A DNA stretch of 64,000 nt from Haematobia irritans (lineage: Eukaryota > Arthropoda > Insecta > Diptera > Muscidae): assembly GCF_050003625.1 (NCBI RefSeq), contig NC_134400.1, positions 189,005,726-189,069,725 of the forward strand, given 5' to 3'. This document shows, in pieces, positions 35,560-50,023 of the stretch (positions are counted from its first letter, which is position 1; each line of letters opens with the position of its first letter). The notes beneath the pieces are model-generated. The model was not told the DNA's origin. It saw only the letters and a program-made list of their open reading frames with translations, and did no database searches. The position numbers and the translations under genes were made by a program.

Positions 35560-37625
35560 TTTTTATATCCTCCACCATAGGATGGGGGGTATATTAACTT
35601 TGTCATTCCGTTTGTAACACATCGAAATATTGCTCTAAGACCCCATAAAGTATATATCTTCTGGGTCGTGGTGAAATTCTGAGTCGATCTGAGCATGTCC
35701 GTCCGTCCGTCCGTCTGTTGAAATCACGCTAACTTCCGAACGAAACAAGATATCGACTTGAAACTTGGCACAAGTAGTTGTTATTGATGTAGGTCGGATG
35801 GTATTGCAAATGGGCCATATCGGTCCACTTTTACGTATAGCCCCAACAACCATGCAAAAATTGGTCCACATCGGTCCATAATTATATATAGCCCCCATAT
35901 AAACCGATCCCCAGATTTGGCTTGCGAGGCCTCTAAGAGAAGCAAATTTCATCCGATCCGGCTGAAATTTGGCACATAGTGTTAGCATATGGTCTCTAAC
36001 AACCATGCAAAAATTGGTCTACATCGGTCCATAATTATATATATATAAACCGATCCCCCCATATAAACCGATCCCCCAATATAAACCGATCCCCCGATTT
36101 GGCTTGCGAGGCCTCTAAGAGAAGCAAATTTCATCCGACTCGGCTGAAATTTGGTACATCGTATTAGTATATGGTCTCTACCAACCATGCAAAAATTGGT
36201 CCACATCGGTCCATAATTATATATAGCCCCCATATAAACCGATCCCCCGATTTGGCTTGCGAGGCCTCTAAGAGAAGCAAATTTCATCCGATTCGGCTGA
36301 AATTTGGTACGTGGTGTTAGTATATGGTATCTAACAACCATGCCAAAATTGGTCCACATCGGTCCATAATTATATATAGACCCCATATAAACCGATCCCC
36401 CGATTTGGCTTGCGAGGCCTCTAAGAGAAGCAAATTTCATCCGATCCGGCTGAAATTTGGTACATAGTGTTAGTATACGGTCTCTAACAACCATGCAAAA
36501 ATTGGTCCACATCGGTCCATAATTATATGTAGCCCCCATATAAACCGATCACCAGATTTGACTTGCGAGGCCTCTAAGAGAAGCAAATTTCATCCGATCC
36601 GGCTGAAATTTGGTACATAGTGTTAGTATATGGTCTCTAACAACCATGCAAAAATTGGTCCACATCGGTCCATAATTATATATAGCCCCCATATAAACCG
36701 ATCACCAGATTTGACCTCCGGAGCCTCTTGGAAGACCAAAATTCATCTGATACAGTTGAAATTTGGTACGTGGTGTTAATATATGGCCTCAAAGTCCCAT
36801 GCAAAAATTGGTCGGAATCGGTCCATAGTTATATATAGGCCCCATATAAACCGATCCCCAGATTTGACCTCCAGAGCCCTTTGGAAGAGCAAAATTCTTC
36901 CCATTCGGTTGAAATTTGGTACGGGATGTTATATATGGTATCCAACAACCATGCAGGTTCCTATCAGCCCATAATTATATATAGCTCTAATATAAACCGA
37001 TCCCAAGATTTGACCACCGGTGCCTTTTGGAGAAGCATACGATCTGCTTGAAATGTGGTACGTGGTGATCGTATATGATATTTAACAACCATGCCAAAAG
37101 TGGTCCATATCAGTCCATAATCATATATAGCCCCATATAAACCGATCCCGAGATTTGGTTTTGGAGCCTCTTGGAGGAGCAAATTTCATCCGAGTGAGTT
37201 GAAATTTGGTACATTGTGCTAGTATATGGTCATTAACAACCATACCTAACTAGGTCTATATCGGTCTATAGTTATATATAACCCTCAGATAAATCGATTT
37301 CCAATCACACAAAAATTGGTCCATATCAAGTTCATAATTGTATATAGCCCCCATATTTGAATTCTGGCTCTCTACGTACCGTGCAAAAAGTCCATATCGG
37401 TTCGTAATTATTTGTAGACTTAACTATACATAACTTTTTTGTCTAATATATACCACGTATGGACTAACTCACAATTTAGAAAACGATGTTAAGAAGTTTT
37501 AAGATACCACAACCCAAGTATTGCGATTGTGGATGACAGTCTTTCGTAGAAGTTTCTACGCAATCCATGGTGGAGGGTACATAAGATTCGGCCTGGCCGA
37601 ACTTACGGCCGTATATACTTGTTTT
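35560..37625 (-). mobile_element. HINE-A element with 153-bp tandem core
   Basis: It has subterminal TCCTCCACCATAGGATGG at the left and CCATGGTGGAGGGTAC plus TTCGGCCTGGCCGAA at the right, ending TATACTTGTTTT. The core shows CAACCATGC starts at 36182, 36335, 36488 and 36641, exactly 153 bp apart. The 185-aa frame (35982-36539) is this tandem read in one phase. The element sits within a minisatellite array. Confidence 0.7.
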
Positions 37626-38656
37626 AATGTTATAACATTAGAAAAATTTGGCAAAAAGAAAATTTTGTCAAAAATTTATTTCTATAGAAAGTTTTGTCGA
37701 AATTCTATTCCTGAGTCATGAAGATCAGAGAAGATATTATAAACAATAAATAAATGGACGTAATTCGAGGGATAGATCTATTGAATGGATGATTTCTAGT
37801 CGATAACTTGTTGTAATTAGGGCTCGAATATCAATTTTAACGAGTAATAGATATTGTACCCAAATTATAAAAATATCTTTCTCTCATAAGTATGTCTTCT
37901 TCAAATGACCTTGACCTGGTTATTATAAATAAATTTTCATATATTTGCATAAATTTCTATATAGAATTTTCCTATTTTGTACAAGACTATTGTGTAAACC
38001 TTGTATTTATTCGAATTAAAATCATTTGATTTTTTTCTTTTCAAATACAAAATATTTAATAATTTATCGTAGATTGAATTTAATATTTGAAAATAACTTG
38101 CAAAAAGTGTGTGCTATAAATATACTGCAGAACAACATTTTTTTCTAGAATTATTTTTAAAATGCATTTCGAAAACTTTTCATTTTCATATCACCGAAAG
38201 AATGTTTTTACTACATTGTGTTTTAAAGTATATGTACCATAACCTTTGACTAAAGTAAATATTTTTTCAGTCAACCCATTATACCACTATTGACAAAGAG
38301 AACACATTTTTAGTTTGTTCATTAATTTGTAAAAATGCCTGTAATATAAAATTTACCAAAATGATTTTACTTGGAAAATTACTACTGCATTTGTTTTCAC
38401 TTAATTCAATTTACTTTCGAAGATGGCAAATATTTTATTTAATTTCAAAAGACTAGAAAGTCTAGTGAGGTGACATGAGCTTCTGCTTCAATTAATAGCA
38501 TTAACAGCAACTTTGCCATTTTATGTGCATGTGGTCTATAAAGGAATTAAAACAATTAGATTTTTGAGGTGATTGATGTATGTATGTTGGAACAAACGAT
38601 TCTCAGTTGCTGTGTGTGTGTGTGTTGAGGTGAAATTAAAACTCTCGTGCACACAT
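37626..38656. other. Minisatellite remnant then intron sequence
   Basis: One or two diverged 30-bp units occur up to about 37705. After that, AT-rich sequence without recognisable elements follows; a short GTGTGTGTGTGTG tract lies near 38614. Confidence 0.45.
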
Positions 38657-38664
38657 GTTGAAAG

Positions 38665-39394
38665 CAGGGATGGAAAATACAATTTTTAAGAAAGTACAAA
38701 AAAGGTATTTTTTGAGCGGAAAGGTACTTTTTACTAAATTTCAACAAAAATTTCACTGGAAGATTATTGTCAAGAGACTGAATTTTAAAGAAAATAAAAT
38801 TTTGACAAAATTTTCTACATAAATAAAATTTTGCAAAAATTTTCTATAGAAATAAAATTTTGCAAAAAAATCTATAGAAAAAAAATTTGCAAAATTTTTT
38901 CTATAGAAATAAAATTTTGCAAAATTTTCCTATAGAAATAAAATTTTTACAAACTTTTCAATTGAAATAAAATTTTGACAAAATTTGTTATAAAAATAAA
39001 ATTTTGCAAAAATTCTATATAGAAATAAAATTTTGACAACATTTTCTACCGAAATAAAAAATCGATAATATAGAATCGCATTCTTTTTTCGACTAAAACA
39101 TTCTTGAAGTTCAATAAAATCCTGTTTTTGACTATGTCTTTTAAAAAATCGAGATTTTCTTCCCACATGAACATGTCTGTTTTGCCATATTTGTAAAGAT
39201 TATTAGCAAATAAGGTTGATAAAGACTTTCTCAAAATATTAAAATATTTTTTCTAAGCTATTGTACCATAAATCTGATATCGACTCAAAAATGTCTTCAC
39301 AAAAGGTATAAAATCATTCGCGGGGGTACTACGGTACTGACCGGGGTGAAAAAGTATTGAAAAAAGTACTTTCGTACTGCATTTTCCATCCCTG
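38665..39394. mobile_element. hAT-like element with 8-bp target duplication
   Basis: The ends are CAGGGATGGAAAATACA and TGCATTTTCCATCCCTG. GTTGAAAG lies at 38657-38664 and again at 39395-39402, the 8-bp duplication typical of hAT transposons. The left third includes minisatellite units (38790-39058). No hAT transposase was recognised, so it is non-autonomous. A half copy lies at 41827. Confidence 0.85.
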
Positions 39395-39443
39395 GTTGAA
39401 AGGCATCATTGTAATTAACCTATTCTCTTAATATGTATGTTTG

Positions 39444-39719
39444 TACCCTGCAAGCAATTGGGTGTTTGTTTTATCGTCTTTCGCAAAAATGTCACTACTT
39501 CGAATCGCCAGGAAGTTTTCTGGTAGTAATTTCTCAACCACAACAACATTAAAAACAACTATAGCGTGGGGTGTTTCCTTTTTGGAAACAAAATCGACTG
39601 TAACAGCGATCAAAAATAGACTCCATACATCGACATAGCCAATTTTTCAATAGCACCTCTCTGAGAGTACATGTGAAACTACTTCGATAGACTTTCGATA
39701 GAAAATGTTTGCAGGGTGT
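39444..39719. mobile_element. Short TIR element, ACCCTGCAA ends
   Basis: The left end ACCCTGCAAGCAATTG is the inverse of the right end AAAATGTTTGCAGGGTG. Part of the right end recurs in reverse near 41205-41250 (TCCTGCAAACATTTTCTATC). The duplication at the ends is not clear and no coding was seen. Confidence 0.5.
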
Positions 39720-39739
39720 ATGTATGTGTATACACGGAC

Positions 39740-39973
39740 GAAAAAGACTGTTTTTCATATGTTTGGGTGTAAAAATTATATGTTTGGACATCAAATTTGT
39801 AAACACAATATTTTTAAGTGCAAGAATATAATGTTCATAAACTAGCATAACATGTTTGGGACATATATGTTAATATGTTAGAACATATTATGTTTGAGAC
39901 ATAAAATGTTTGTAAATATAATATGCTTAGATGCAAACATATTTTAATTTAGAAAAAAGCCTATAAACATATA
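39740..39973. repeat. ATATGTTTGGG repeat, copy 2, left of the DD41D insertion
   Basis: It matches 6680-6918 closely, from ACTGTTTTTCATATGTTTGG to CTATAAACATATA. Confidence 0.8.
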
Positions 39974-40907
39974 AAGGGTGATTTGTTAAGAGCTTGATAA
40001 CTTTTTTTTTAAAAAAAACGCATAAAATTTGCAAAATCTCATCGGTTGTTTATTTGAAACGTTAGATTGGTCCATGACATTTACTTTTTGAAGATAATTT
40101 CATTTAAATGTTGACCGCGGCTGCGTCTTAGGTGGTCCATTCGGAAAGTCCAATTTTGGGCAACTTTTTCGAGCATTTCGGCCGGAATAGCCCGAATTTC
40201 TTCGGAAATGTTGTCTTCCAAAGCTGGAATAGTTGCTGGCTTATTTCTGTAGACTTTAGACTTGACGTAGCCCCACAAAAAATAGTCTAAAGGCGTCAAA
40301 TCGCATGATCTTGGTGGCCAACTTACCGGTCCATTTCTTGAGATGAATTGTTCTCCGAAGTTTTCCCTCAAAATGGCCATAGAATCGCGAGCTGTGTGGC
40401 ATGTAGCGCCATCTTGTTGAAACCACATGTCAACCAAGTTCAGTTCTTCCATTTTTGGCAACAAAAAGTTTGTTAGCATCGAACGATAGCGATCGCCATT
40501 CACCGTAACGTTGCGTCCAACAGCATCTTTGAAAATATACGGTCCAATGATTCCACCAGCGTACAAACCACACCAAACAGTGAATTTTTCGGGATGCATG
40601 GGCAGTTCTTGAACGGCTTCTGGTTGCTCTTCACTCCAAATGCGGCAATTTTGCTTATTTACGTAGCCATTCAACCAGAAATGAGCCTCATCGCTGAACA
40701 AAATTTGTCGATAAAAAAGCGGATTTTCTGCCAACTTTTCTAGGGCCCATTCACTGAAAATTCGACGTTGTGGCTCGTTAGTAAGTCTATTCATGATGAA
40801 ATGTCAAAGCATACTGAGCATCTTTCTCTTTGACACCATGTCTGAAATCCCACGTGATCTGTCAAATACTAATGCATGAAAATCCTAACCTCAAAAGAAT
40901 CACCCTT
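39974..40907 (-). mobile_element. DD41D Tc1/mariner-type transposon, internally deleted
   Basis: The ends are AAGGGTGATTTGTTAAGAGC and, inverted, AAGGGTGATTCTTTTGAGG. TA lies at 39972-39973 and 40908-40909. The paralogous repeat at 6669-6950 has the same sequence without the element, proving its borders. At 934 bp it is shorter than usual Tc1/mariner elements (about 1.3 kb) because the start of the gene is deleted. Confidence 0.92.
40081..40794 (-). pseudogene. DD41D transposase, catalytic part only
   Basis: An uninterrupted frame of 237 residues holds the whole catalytic core. The first Asp is at residue 35 (FSDEAHFW), the second at 128 (FQQDGATCH) and the third at 170 (TPLDYFLWG), leaving 41 residues between the last two. 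That spacing marks the DD41D (rosa-like) group. The N-terminal helix-turn-helix DNA-binding region, normally about 110 residues, is missing. There are only 113 bp between the frame and the TIR. It could make a truncated protein but not a normal transposase. Confidence 0.85.
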
Positions 40908-41165
40908 TATGTGTTTAGAAAGAGAGACCTAGTGAGTATGCTGCAAGTAAACTAATGGAAGTAACCAATTGGCGCCTTAAAAATATATCCACACAAAGAA
41001 AATTTCATTAACATTTTTTTCTACCCGTGTATGCCCTAAGGTGAAACATAATATGTCTGAACAATACAAACAATATTTTGTTTGGACTAATCTTGAAAAT
41101 ATATATGCTTGAAGCAAAATGTGTTTGGGGTATATGTTACAGAAGCAATTTTTTTTTGAGGGTGT
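40908..41165. repeat. ATATGTTTGGG repeat, right of the DD41D insertion
   Basis: It begins TATGTGTTTAG, continuing the copy interrupted at 39973. The part 41090-41160 (ATATGCTTGAAGCAAAATGT) matches 7570-7640. Confidence 0.6.
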
Positions 41166-41400
41166 ACATAGATGAACAAAACTATTAACGACTCTGTAGT
41201 ATTCCTGCAAACATTTTCTATCGAAAGTGTATCGAAGTAGTTTCGCCATGGAAGATAAAACTCTCATAGGCGCTATCATCTTCCTGTGGAATTAGTGTCC
41301 CCGTTCGGGAACAAATGTCCCACTACGCGATAGTGTTCTCGGGGAATCGAACCAATGACTAAAAGAATTTTTTCCCGCTAAAATCATGATTTCGCCCATA
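41166..41400. other. Spacer with a fragment of the ACCCTGCAA element
   Basis: 41205-41260 is the inverse of 39660-39715. The remainder is unassigned. Confidence 0.4.
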
Positions 41401-41492
41401 GTGCAATGTGGAAATCCGTTCGGACTCGGCTATAAAAAGGAGGCCCATTGTCTTTCTTTATAAGAGATAAGTTCGCCACTGTGGTATCACAA
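41401..41492 (+). mobile_element. SINE 3' fragment next to a complete SINE
   Basis: It reads GTGCAATGTGGAAATCCGTT, ACTCGGCTATAAAAAGGAGG and CGCCACTGTGGTATCACAAC, which is the second half of the SINE. It stops where the next SINE starts, so the newer copy probably inserted into it. Confidence 0.8.
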
Positions 41493-41498
41493 CAAATG

Positions 41499-41826
41499 GA
41501 GCCACCGTGGTGCAATGGTTAGCATGACCGCCTTGCACACACAAGGACGTGGGTTCGATTCCTGCTTCGACCGAACACCAAAAAGTTTTCCAGCGGTGGA
41601 TTATCCCACCTCAGTAATGCTGGTGACATTTCTGAGGGTTTCAAAGCTTCTCTAAGTGGTTTCACTGCAATGTGGAACGCCGTTCGGACTCGGCTATAAA
41701 AAGGAGGTCACTTGTCATTGAGCTTAACATGGAATCGGGCAGCAGTCAGTGATAAGAGAGAAGTTCGCCACTGTGGTATCACAATGAACTGAACAGTCAA
41801 GTGAGCCTGAAATATCAGGCTGTCAC
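41499..41826 (+). mobile_element. tRNA-derived SINE
   Basis: The full head GAGCCACCGTGGTGCAATGG, B-box GGTTCGATTCC and whole body are present. The CCTAACC tail is lost at 41826, where a half hAT-like element begins. Confidence 0.9.
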
Positions 41827-42035
41827 CAGGGATGGAAAATACAATTTTTAAGAAAGTACGAAAAAGGTATTTTCTTGAGGGAAAAAGTACTTTTCACTAA
41901 ATTTCAACAAAAATTCCATTGGAAGATTATTGTCAAGAGCTCAGTTTGACTGAATTTTACATAAAATAACATTTTGTTTAAATATTATTTTTTAGTTTCA
42001 TATCCGCTTACAAAGGCTACCGTTGACACACAATT
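41827..42035 (+). mobile_element. Half copy of the hAT-like element
   Basis: CAGGGATGGAAAATACAATT and the following 110 bp match 38665-38775. No matching right end with CCATCCCTG was found before 43.8 kb, so the copy is broken in the minisatellite. Confidence 0.75.
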
Positions 42036-43234
42036 TTCTATAAAAGTAAAATTTTAACAAAATTTTGTATAGAAATAAAAGATTGAGAAAATAATCTATA
42101 GAAATAAAATTTTGACGAAATTTTCTATAGAAATAAATTTTTTATTTAATAAAATAGAAATAAAATGTTGACAAAATTTTCTATAAAAGTAAAATTTTAA
42201 CAAAATTTTCTATAAAAATAAAATTTTGACAACATTTTCTATATAAATAAAATTTTGACAAAATTTTCTATAGAAATGAGATTTTGATAAAATTTTCTAT
42301 AGAAATACAATTTTGACAAAATTTTCTATAGACATAAAATTTTGGCAAAATTTTCTATAGAAATAAAATTTTTACAAAGTTTTCTATAGAAATAACATTT
42401 TGATTAAATTTTCTTTAGAAATAAAATTTTGATAAAATTTTCTTTAGAAATAAAATTTTGATAAAATTTTCTATAAAAATAAAATTTTAAAACAATTGTA
42501 GTTTAGTCAATGTATGGTTTTAAGCTGCAATAAAAACAACAATAAAACAATTTTCTATAAAATAAAATGTTGATAAACTTTTAAAAGTACAATTTTAACA
42601 AATTTTCTTAAAAATAAAATTTTTACAACATTTTCTATATAAATAAAATTTTGACAAAATTTTCTATAGAAATAACATTTTGATTAAATTATCTATAGAA
42701 ATAATATTTTGATTAAATTTTCTATAGAAATAAAATTTTGACAAAATTTTCTATAGAAATAAAATTTTGATAAAATTTTCTTTTAAAATTTTCTATAAAT
42801 ATAAAATTTTAACACAATTTTTTATAGAAATAAAATTTTGACAAAATTTTCTAGAGAAATAAAATTTCGACAAAATCTTCTACAGAAATAAAATGTTAAC
42901 AAAATTTTATATAGAAATACAATTTTGACAAAATTTTCTATAGAAATAAAATTTTGACAAAATTTTCTATAGAAATAAAATTTTGACAAAATTTTCTATA
43001 AAAATAAAATGTTAACAAAATTTTATATAGAAATAAAATGTTGACAAAACTTTTTATAAAAATAAAATTTTAACACAATTTTCTATAGACATAAAATTTT
43101 GACAAAATAGAAATAAAATAGAAATAAAATTTCGACAAAATCTTCTACAGAAATAAAATGTTAACAAAATTTTTCATAGAAATAAAATTTTGACAAAATT
43201 TTCTATAGAAATATTTTCTACAAAATTTTCTATA
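42036..43234 (-). repeat. 30-bp minisatellite array
   Basis: About 38 units, more diverged than those at 23-27 kb. A border-like TTGTAGTTTAGTCAATG (42496-42512) lies inside, showing two arrays fused back to back. Confidence 0.9.
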
Positions 43235-43818
43235 GCCAAAGAAGCGGAGAATACAAGTAAGGATACTTTTAAGACACAATTCTCTTTTAAATTTAGGTTT
43301 TGTATACTTGCTTCTAGGAAGCAAATTTTAATTTTTCGCTTTCTCAGCTTTTTTTCTTCATATGCTATCAAAGACCTTTAAAAACGAGTTAACGGCAACT
43401 TTGTTTTCCAAATTAAGACTTGACTTCCAGTAGAAATTTTGCTATGTTTGAAGTAAAAAACTTCTTTAAAATAAAGTTTTGAAAAACATGTCCTATGTTT
43501 GAACGATTTTTTGCTTTGTAGTCAAGATGCAAAAAGATAACAAATTTAAAGACAATTTCATTAAATTTAAAGAATTTTTCTGAATTATTAAAGTCAAGTT
43601 GACGTTAGCCTTATAAATTTTTTCTTTCATGTTAAGATAATTTTTAAGTCAAATCACTTAATTATAAGGACAATACGACTTCATTGAAAAGTTTATCGAC
43701 TTTTGGACAAGGAAAATAACTTTATTTTAGAGAAATGCGTCTTCTATGATAAGCAAAATTTGTATTCGTATTTTAAAGACATGAAATCTTTGACCTCACG
43801 ACAATATTTTTTTCAGTG
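43235..43818 (+). mobile_element. Family C element, copy 3, 5'-truncated
   Basis: It begins GCCAAAGAAGCGGAGAATAC directly after a minisatellite unit and ends ATATTTTTTTCAGTG, followed by TA. It is close to copy 1 over its whole length. Confidence 0.8.
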
Positions 43819-43927
43819 TATGTAATAAGGTTATGACATGAATATAGATTCAGTTTGATGCGTATATGCCAAACTACGCCATCAATTATTCTTATTACTA
43901 AATTGCGCTCCCAATAAATGTTGCATA

Positions 43928-46206
<2,279 letters not shown>

Positions 46207-46897
46207 TTTTTTTTCAAAATTTTGTTGGAGATTCATCAAAATTTTGTTGGAGATTCTTTTTTATGGGAATTTTTGATTGTGGCATTTTTGAGGGCGAACG
46301 CTTCATACGCTTAGTATCGTAAAACACTTGCTCCACTGAACTCCTCTTACACATACCAAATTATATATAATAGTGTCTAATATAAATGTTTATTTCATTC
46401 CTACGGTTTATTCACAAACTGATGTTCTTGTTGTTCTTCGTTCTGGTTGTCGTTGTTGTCACGGTACCATTGAATTCGTTATAATTGTGTTAAGTATGTG
46501 CAAACTGATATTAATTGAGGTAAAAGACATTCACATTCTTCCAACAAGTCTCAACAAATATTTTCTCTCCCTGTCTGGACTCTCTCTCTCTCTCTCTCTA
46601 CTTAACATCCGTTTTCCAATAAAAAAATCCTGAAGTCCTGGAATTGTTAAATGCAGTTAATGGTGTGACAATGTTATGAACGTTATTACGTTTGTTTTTC
46701 AGAGGTACTCTGTACTTTCTACTCCTCTATCGATGGCATTCACGGAAATGTAAAAGGATGCGGAAATAATGCAAGTCAAGTGAACAACAACGATAAACAC
46801 AAACAGTGGTTGATGTTAAGCAATTCAAATGTGGTTAAATGTTCTTTTCACTTGGCAACTGGCAGTTGAGCAATTTCTTTAATAAATTAATTTAAGT
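46207..46897. other. Intron sequence, no element recognised
   Basis: A CT microsatellite lies at about 46578-46600. Nothing else was supported. Confidence 0.4.
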
Positions 46898-47102
46898 AAC
46901 AAGTATATACGGCCGTAAGTTCAGTAAGGCCGAAGCTTATGTATCCTCCACCATGGATTGCGTAGAAACTTCTTCTAAATACTGCCATCTACAATCGAAT
47001 TACTTGGTTTGCGGTAACGTTTGCCGATGGCAAGGTATCTTAAAACCTCATAAAACGTCTTTTAAATCGTATGTAAGTCCATACGTGGTATATATTAAAT
47101 TA
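46898..47102 (+). mobile_element. HINE-A terminal fragment
   Basis: It starts AACAAGTATATACGGCCGTA and reaches TCCATACGTGGTATATATTA, where the next HINE-A copy starts with the same terminus. Confidence 0.75.
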
Positions 47103-48160
47103 AACAAGTATATACGGCCGTAAGTTCGGCCAGGCCGAATCTTATGTACCCTCCACCATGGATTGCATAGAAACTTCTACGAAAGACTGTCATCCACAAT
47201 CGAATTACTTGGGTTGTGGTATCTTAAAACTTCTTAACATCGTTTTCTAAATTGTGAGTTAGTCCATACGTGGTATAAATTAGACAAAAAAGTTATGTAT
47301 ACTAAAGTCCACTAATAATTACGAATCGACATGAAAATTGAAATATGGGGGTCGCTTATGTTATATGGGGGCAATATAAATAGAATTATGAATTTGATAT
47401 GACCCATTTTTTGTGTGATTGGGGATCGATTTATCTTAGGGCTATATATAACTATAGACCGATATGGACCTAATTAGGCATGGATGTTAACGGCCATATA
47501 CACAATGTACCAAATTTCAACTGACTCGGGTGAAATTTGCTCCTCAAAGAGGCTCCAAAACCAAATCTCGGGATCGGTTTATATGGGGGCTATGTATTAT
47601 TATGGAATGATCTGGACCACTTTTGGCATGGTTGTTAAATATCATATACTACCACCACGTACCAAATTTCAACCAGATCGGATGAATTTTGCTTCTCCAA
47701 AAGGCACCGGAGGTCAAATCTGGGGATCGGTTTATATGGGGGCTATATATAATTATGAACTGATATGAACCAATTCCTGCATGGTTGTTGGATACCATAT
47801 ACTAACATCACGTACCAAATTTCAATCGAATCGGATGCATTTTGCTCTTCCAAGGAGCTCCGGAGGTCAAATCTGAGGATCGGTTTATATGGGGGCTATA
47901 TATAATTATGGACCGATTTCGACCAATTTTTGCATGGGTGTTTGAGGCCATATATTAACACCACGCACCAAATATCAACTGAATCAGATGAATTTTGCAC
48001 TTCCAAGAGGCACCGGAGGTCAAATCTGGTGATCGGTTTATATGGGAGCTATATATAATTATGGACCGATGTGAACCAATTATTGCGTGGTTGTTAGAGA
48101 ACATATACTAACACCATATACACAAATTTCAGCCGGATCGGATGAAATTTTCTTCTCTTA

Positions 48161-48544
48161 AAGTGTGATACGGTCAAAATTTGGTCAATATAAACTAGAA
48201 CCCTCCAAACACGCCAGAGCTCCGCCCAATTGAGAAATACTGGGCTATTGTCAAGAGGAACCTAAAGAAGACCAAAAAAACTGCTAAGGACGAGCAGCAG
48301 TTCAAGGCAAACTGGCTTTCTGCGGCGAAGAAGGTGGACAAGGTGGCTGTACAAAATCTGATGGCAGGTGTCAAGCGTGAGGCCCGGCAATTCGGATTTG
48401 GAAAAGCGAAAGCCTAACTGAATACTTTTCCTGAATTTTATACTAATTGAACTTGAAAAAGAAATTTAATTTGATTTTTTAAATAAATGATTTCACCGAT
48501 TTACACGCGTTTTCCCTTGACCAAATTTTGACCGTATCACCCTT
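48161..48544 (+). mobile_element. DD37E transposon, 384-bp internal-deletion derivative
   Basis: The ends are AAGTGTGATACGGTCAAAAT and, inverted, AAGGGTGATACGGTCAAAAT. TA lies at 48159-48160 and 48545-48546. Removing it restores CTTCTCTTAGAGGCTCCGCA, the normal HINE-A core. About two thirds of the element is deleted between the left TIR region and the last part of the gene. Confidence 0.93.
48197..48417 (+). pseudogene. DD37E transposase, C-terminal remnant
   Basis: The remnant reads PPNTPELRPIEKYWAIVKR and ends in FGFGKAKA. It includes the final catalytic Glu (RPIEKYW) but not the two Asp residues. There is no start codon in context. Confidence 0.88.
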
Positions 48545-49483
48545 TAGAGGCTCCGCAAGCCCAATCTGGGGATCGGTTTATATGGGAGCTATATATAATT
48601 ATGGACCGATGTCGACCAATTTTTGCATGGTCATTAGAGATCATACACTAACACCATGTACACAAATTTCAGCCGGATCGAATGAAATTTGCTTCTCTTA
48701 TTGGCTCCGCAAGCCAAATCTGGGGATCGATTTATATGGGGGCTATATATAATTATGGACCGATGTGAACCAATTATTGCGTGGTTGTTAGAGACCATAT
48801 ACTAACACCATGTACAAAATTTCAGCCGGATCGGATGAAATTTGCTTCTCTTATTGGCTCCGCAAGCCAAATCTGGGGACCGGTTTATATGGGGGCTATA
48901 TATAATTATGGACCGATGTGAACCAATTTTTGCGTGGTTCTTAGAGACCACATACTACCACCATGTACCAAATTTCAGCCGGATCGGATGAAATTTGCTT
49001 CTCGTAGAGGCTCCGGAAGCCAAATCGGGGGATCGGTTTATATGGTGGCTATATGTAATTATGAACCGATATGGACCAATTTTTGCATGGTTATTAGAGA
49101 CCATATACCAACACCATGTACCAAATTTCAGCCGAATCGGATGAAATTTGCTTCTCTTAGAGCAAACGCAAGCCAAATTTGGGGGTCCGTTTATATGGGG
49201 GCTATACGTAAAAGTGGACCGATATGGCCCATTTCAATACCATCCGATCTACATCAATAGCAACTACTTGTGCCAAGTTTCAAGTCGATAGCTTGTTTCG
49301 TTCGGAAGTTAGCGTGATTTCAACAGACGGACGGACGGACATGCTCAGATCCACTCAGAATTTCACCACGACCCAGAATATATATACTTTATGGGGTCTT
49401 AGAGCAATATTTCGATGTGTTCCAAATGAAATGACAAAGTTAATATACCCCCATCCGACCGATAAAAGACGTATATAATTCAG

Positions 49484-49745
49484 TTTGAATAAATTTTCTA
49501 TAGAAATAAAATTTTGACAAAATTTTCTATAAAAATAAAATTTTCACAAAATTTTCTATAGAAATAAAATTTTCACAAAATTTTCTATGGAAATAAAATT
49601 TTCACAAAATTTTTCTATAGAAATAAAGTTTTGACAAAATTTTCTATAGAAATTAAATTTTAACAAAATTTTCTATAGAAATAAAGTTTTGACAAAATTT
49701 CCCATAGAAATTTTAACAAAATTTTCTATAGCAATAAAATTTTGG
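49484..49745 (-). repeat. 30-bp minisatellite block at a HINE-A edge
   Basis: About nine units. The block is followed by GGCTCGAGTGGCAAGCATGA, the same junction (inverted) as at 5583-5600 in another HINE-A copy. Confidence 0.85.
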
Positions 49746-50023
49746 TAGATTATTTTTGGCTCGAGTGGCAAGCATGATTATGAACAGATGTGGACCAATT
49801 TGTGCATGATTGTTAGAGACCATATATATACACATATCATGTACCAAATCGGATGAAATTTTCTTCTCTTAGAGGCTCCGCAAGCCAAATCTGGGGATCG
49901 GTTTATATGGGAGCTATATATAATTATAGATCGATGTGAACCAATTTTTGCGTGGTTGTTAGAGACCATATACCAACACCAAGTACTAAATTTCAGCCGG
50001 ATCGGATGAAATATGCTTCTGTT

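Larger units (their letters stand above)
47103..49480 (+). mobile_element. HINE-A element interrupted by a DD37E derivative
   Basis: The terminus TTCGGCCAGGCCGAATC lies near 47125. The core of 153-bp-type units contains repeated GGGGGCTATATATAATTATG, and the far end has ACGGACGGACGGACATG and TTAATATACCCCCATCC. A 384-bp element sits at 48161-48544. The ORFs here are core by-products. Confidence 0.7.

Noticed and set aside
39046..39234. Minus-strand 62-aa frame in the hAT-like element as a transposase remnant
   Set aside because: No hAT dimerisation or catalytic motif was recognised; length and content fit chance.
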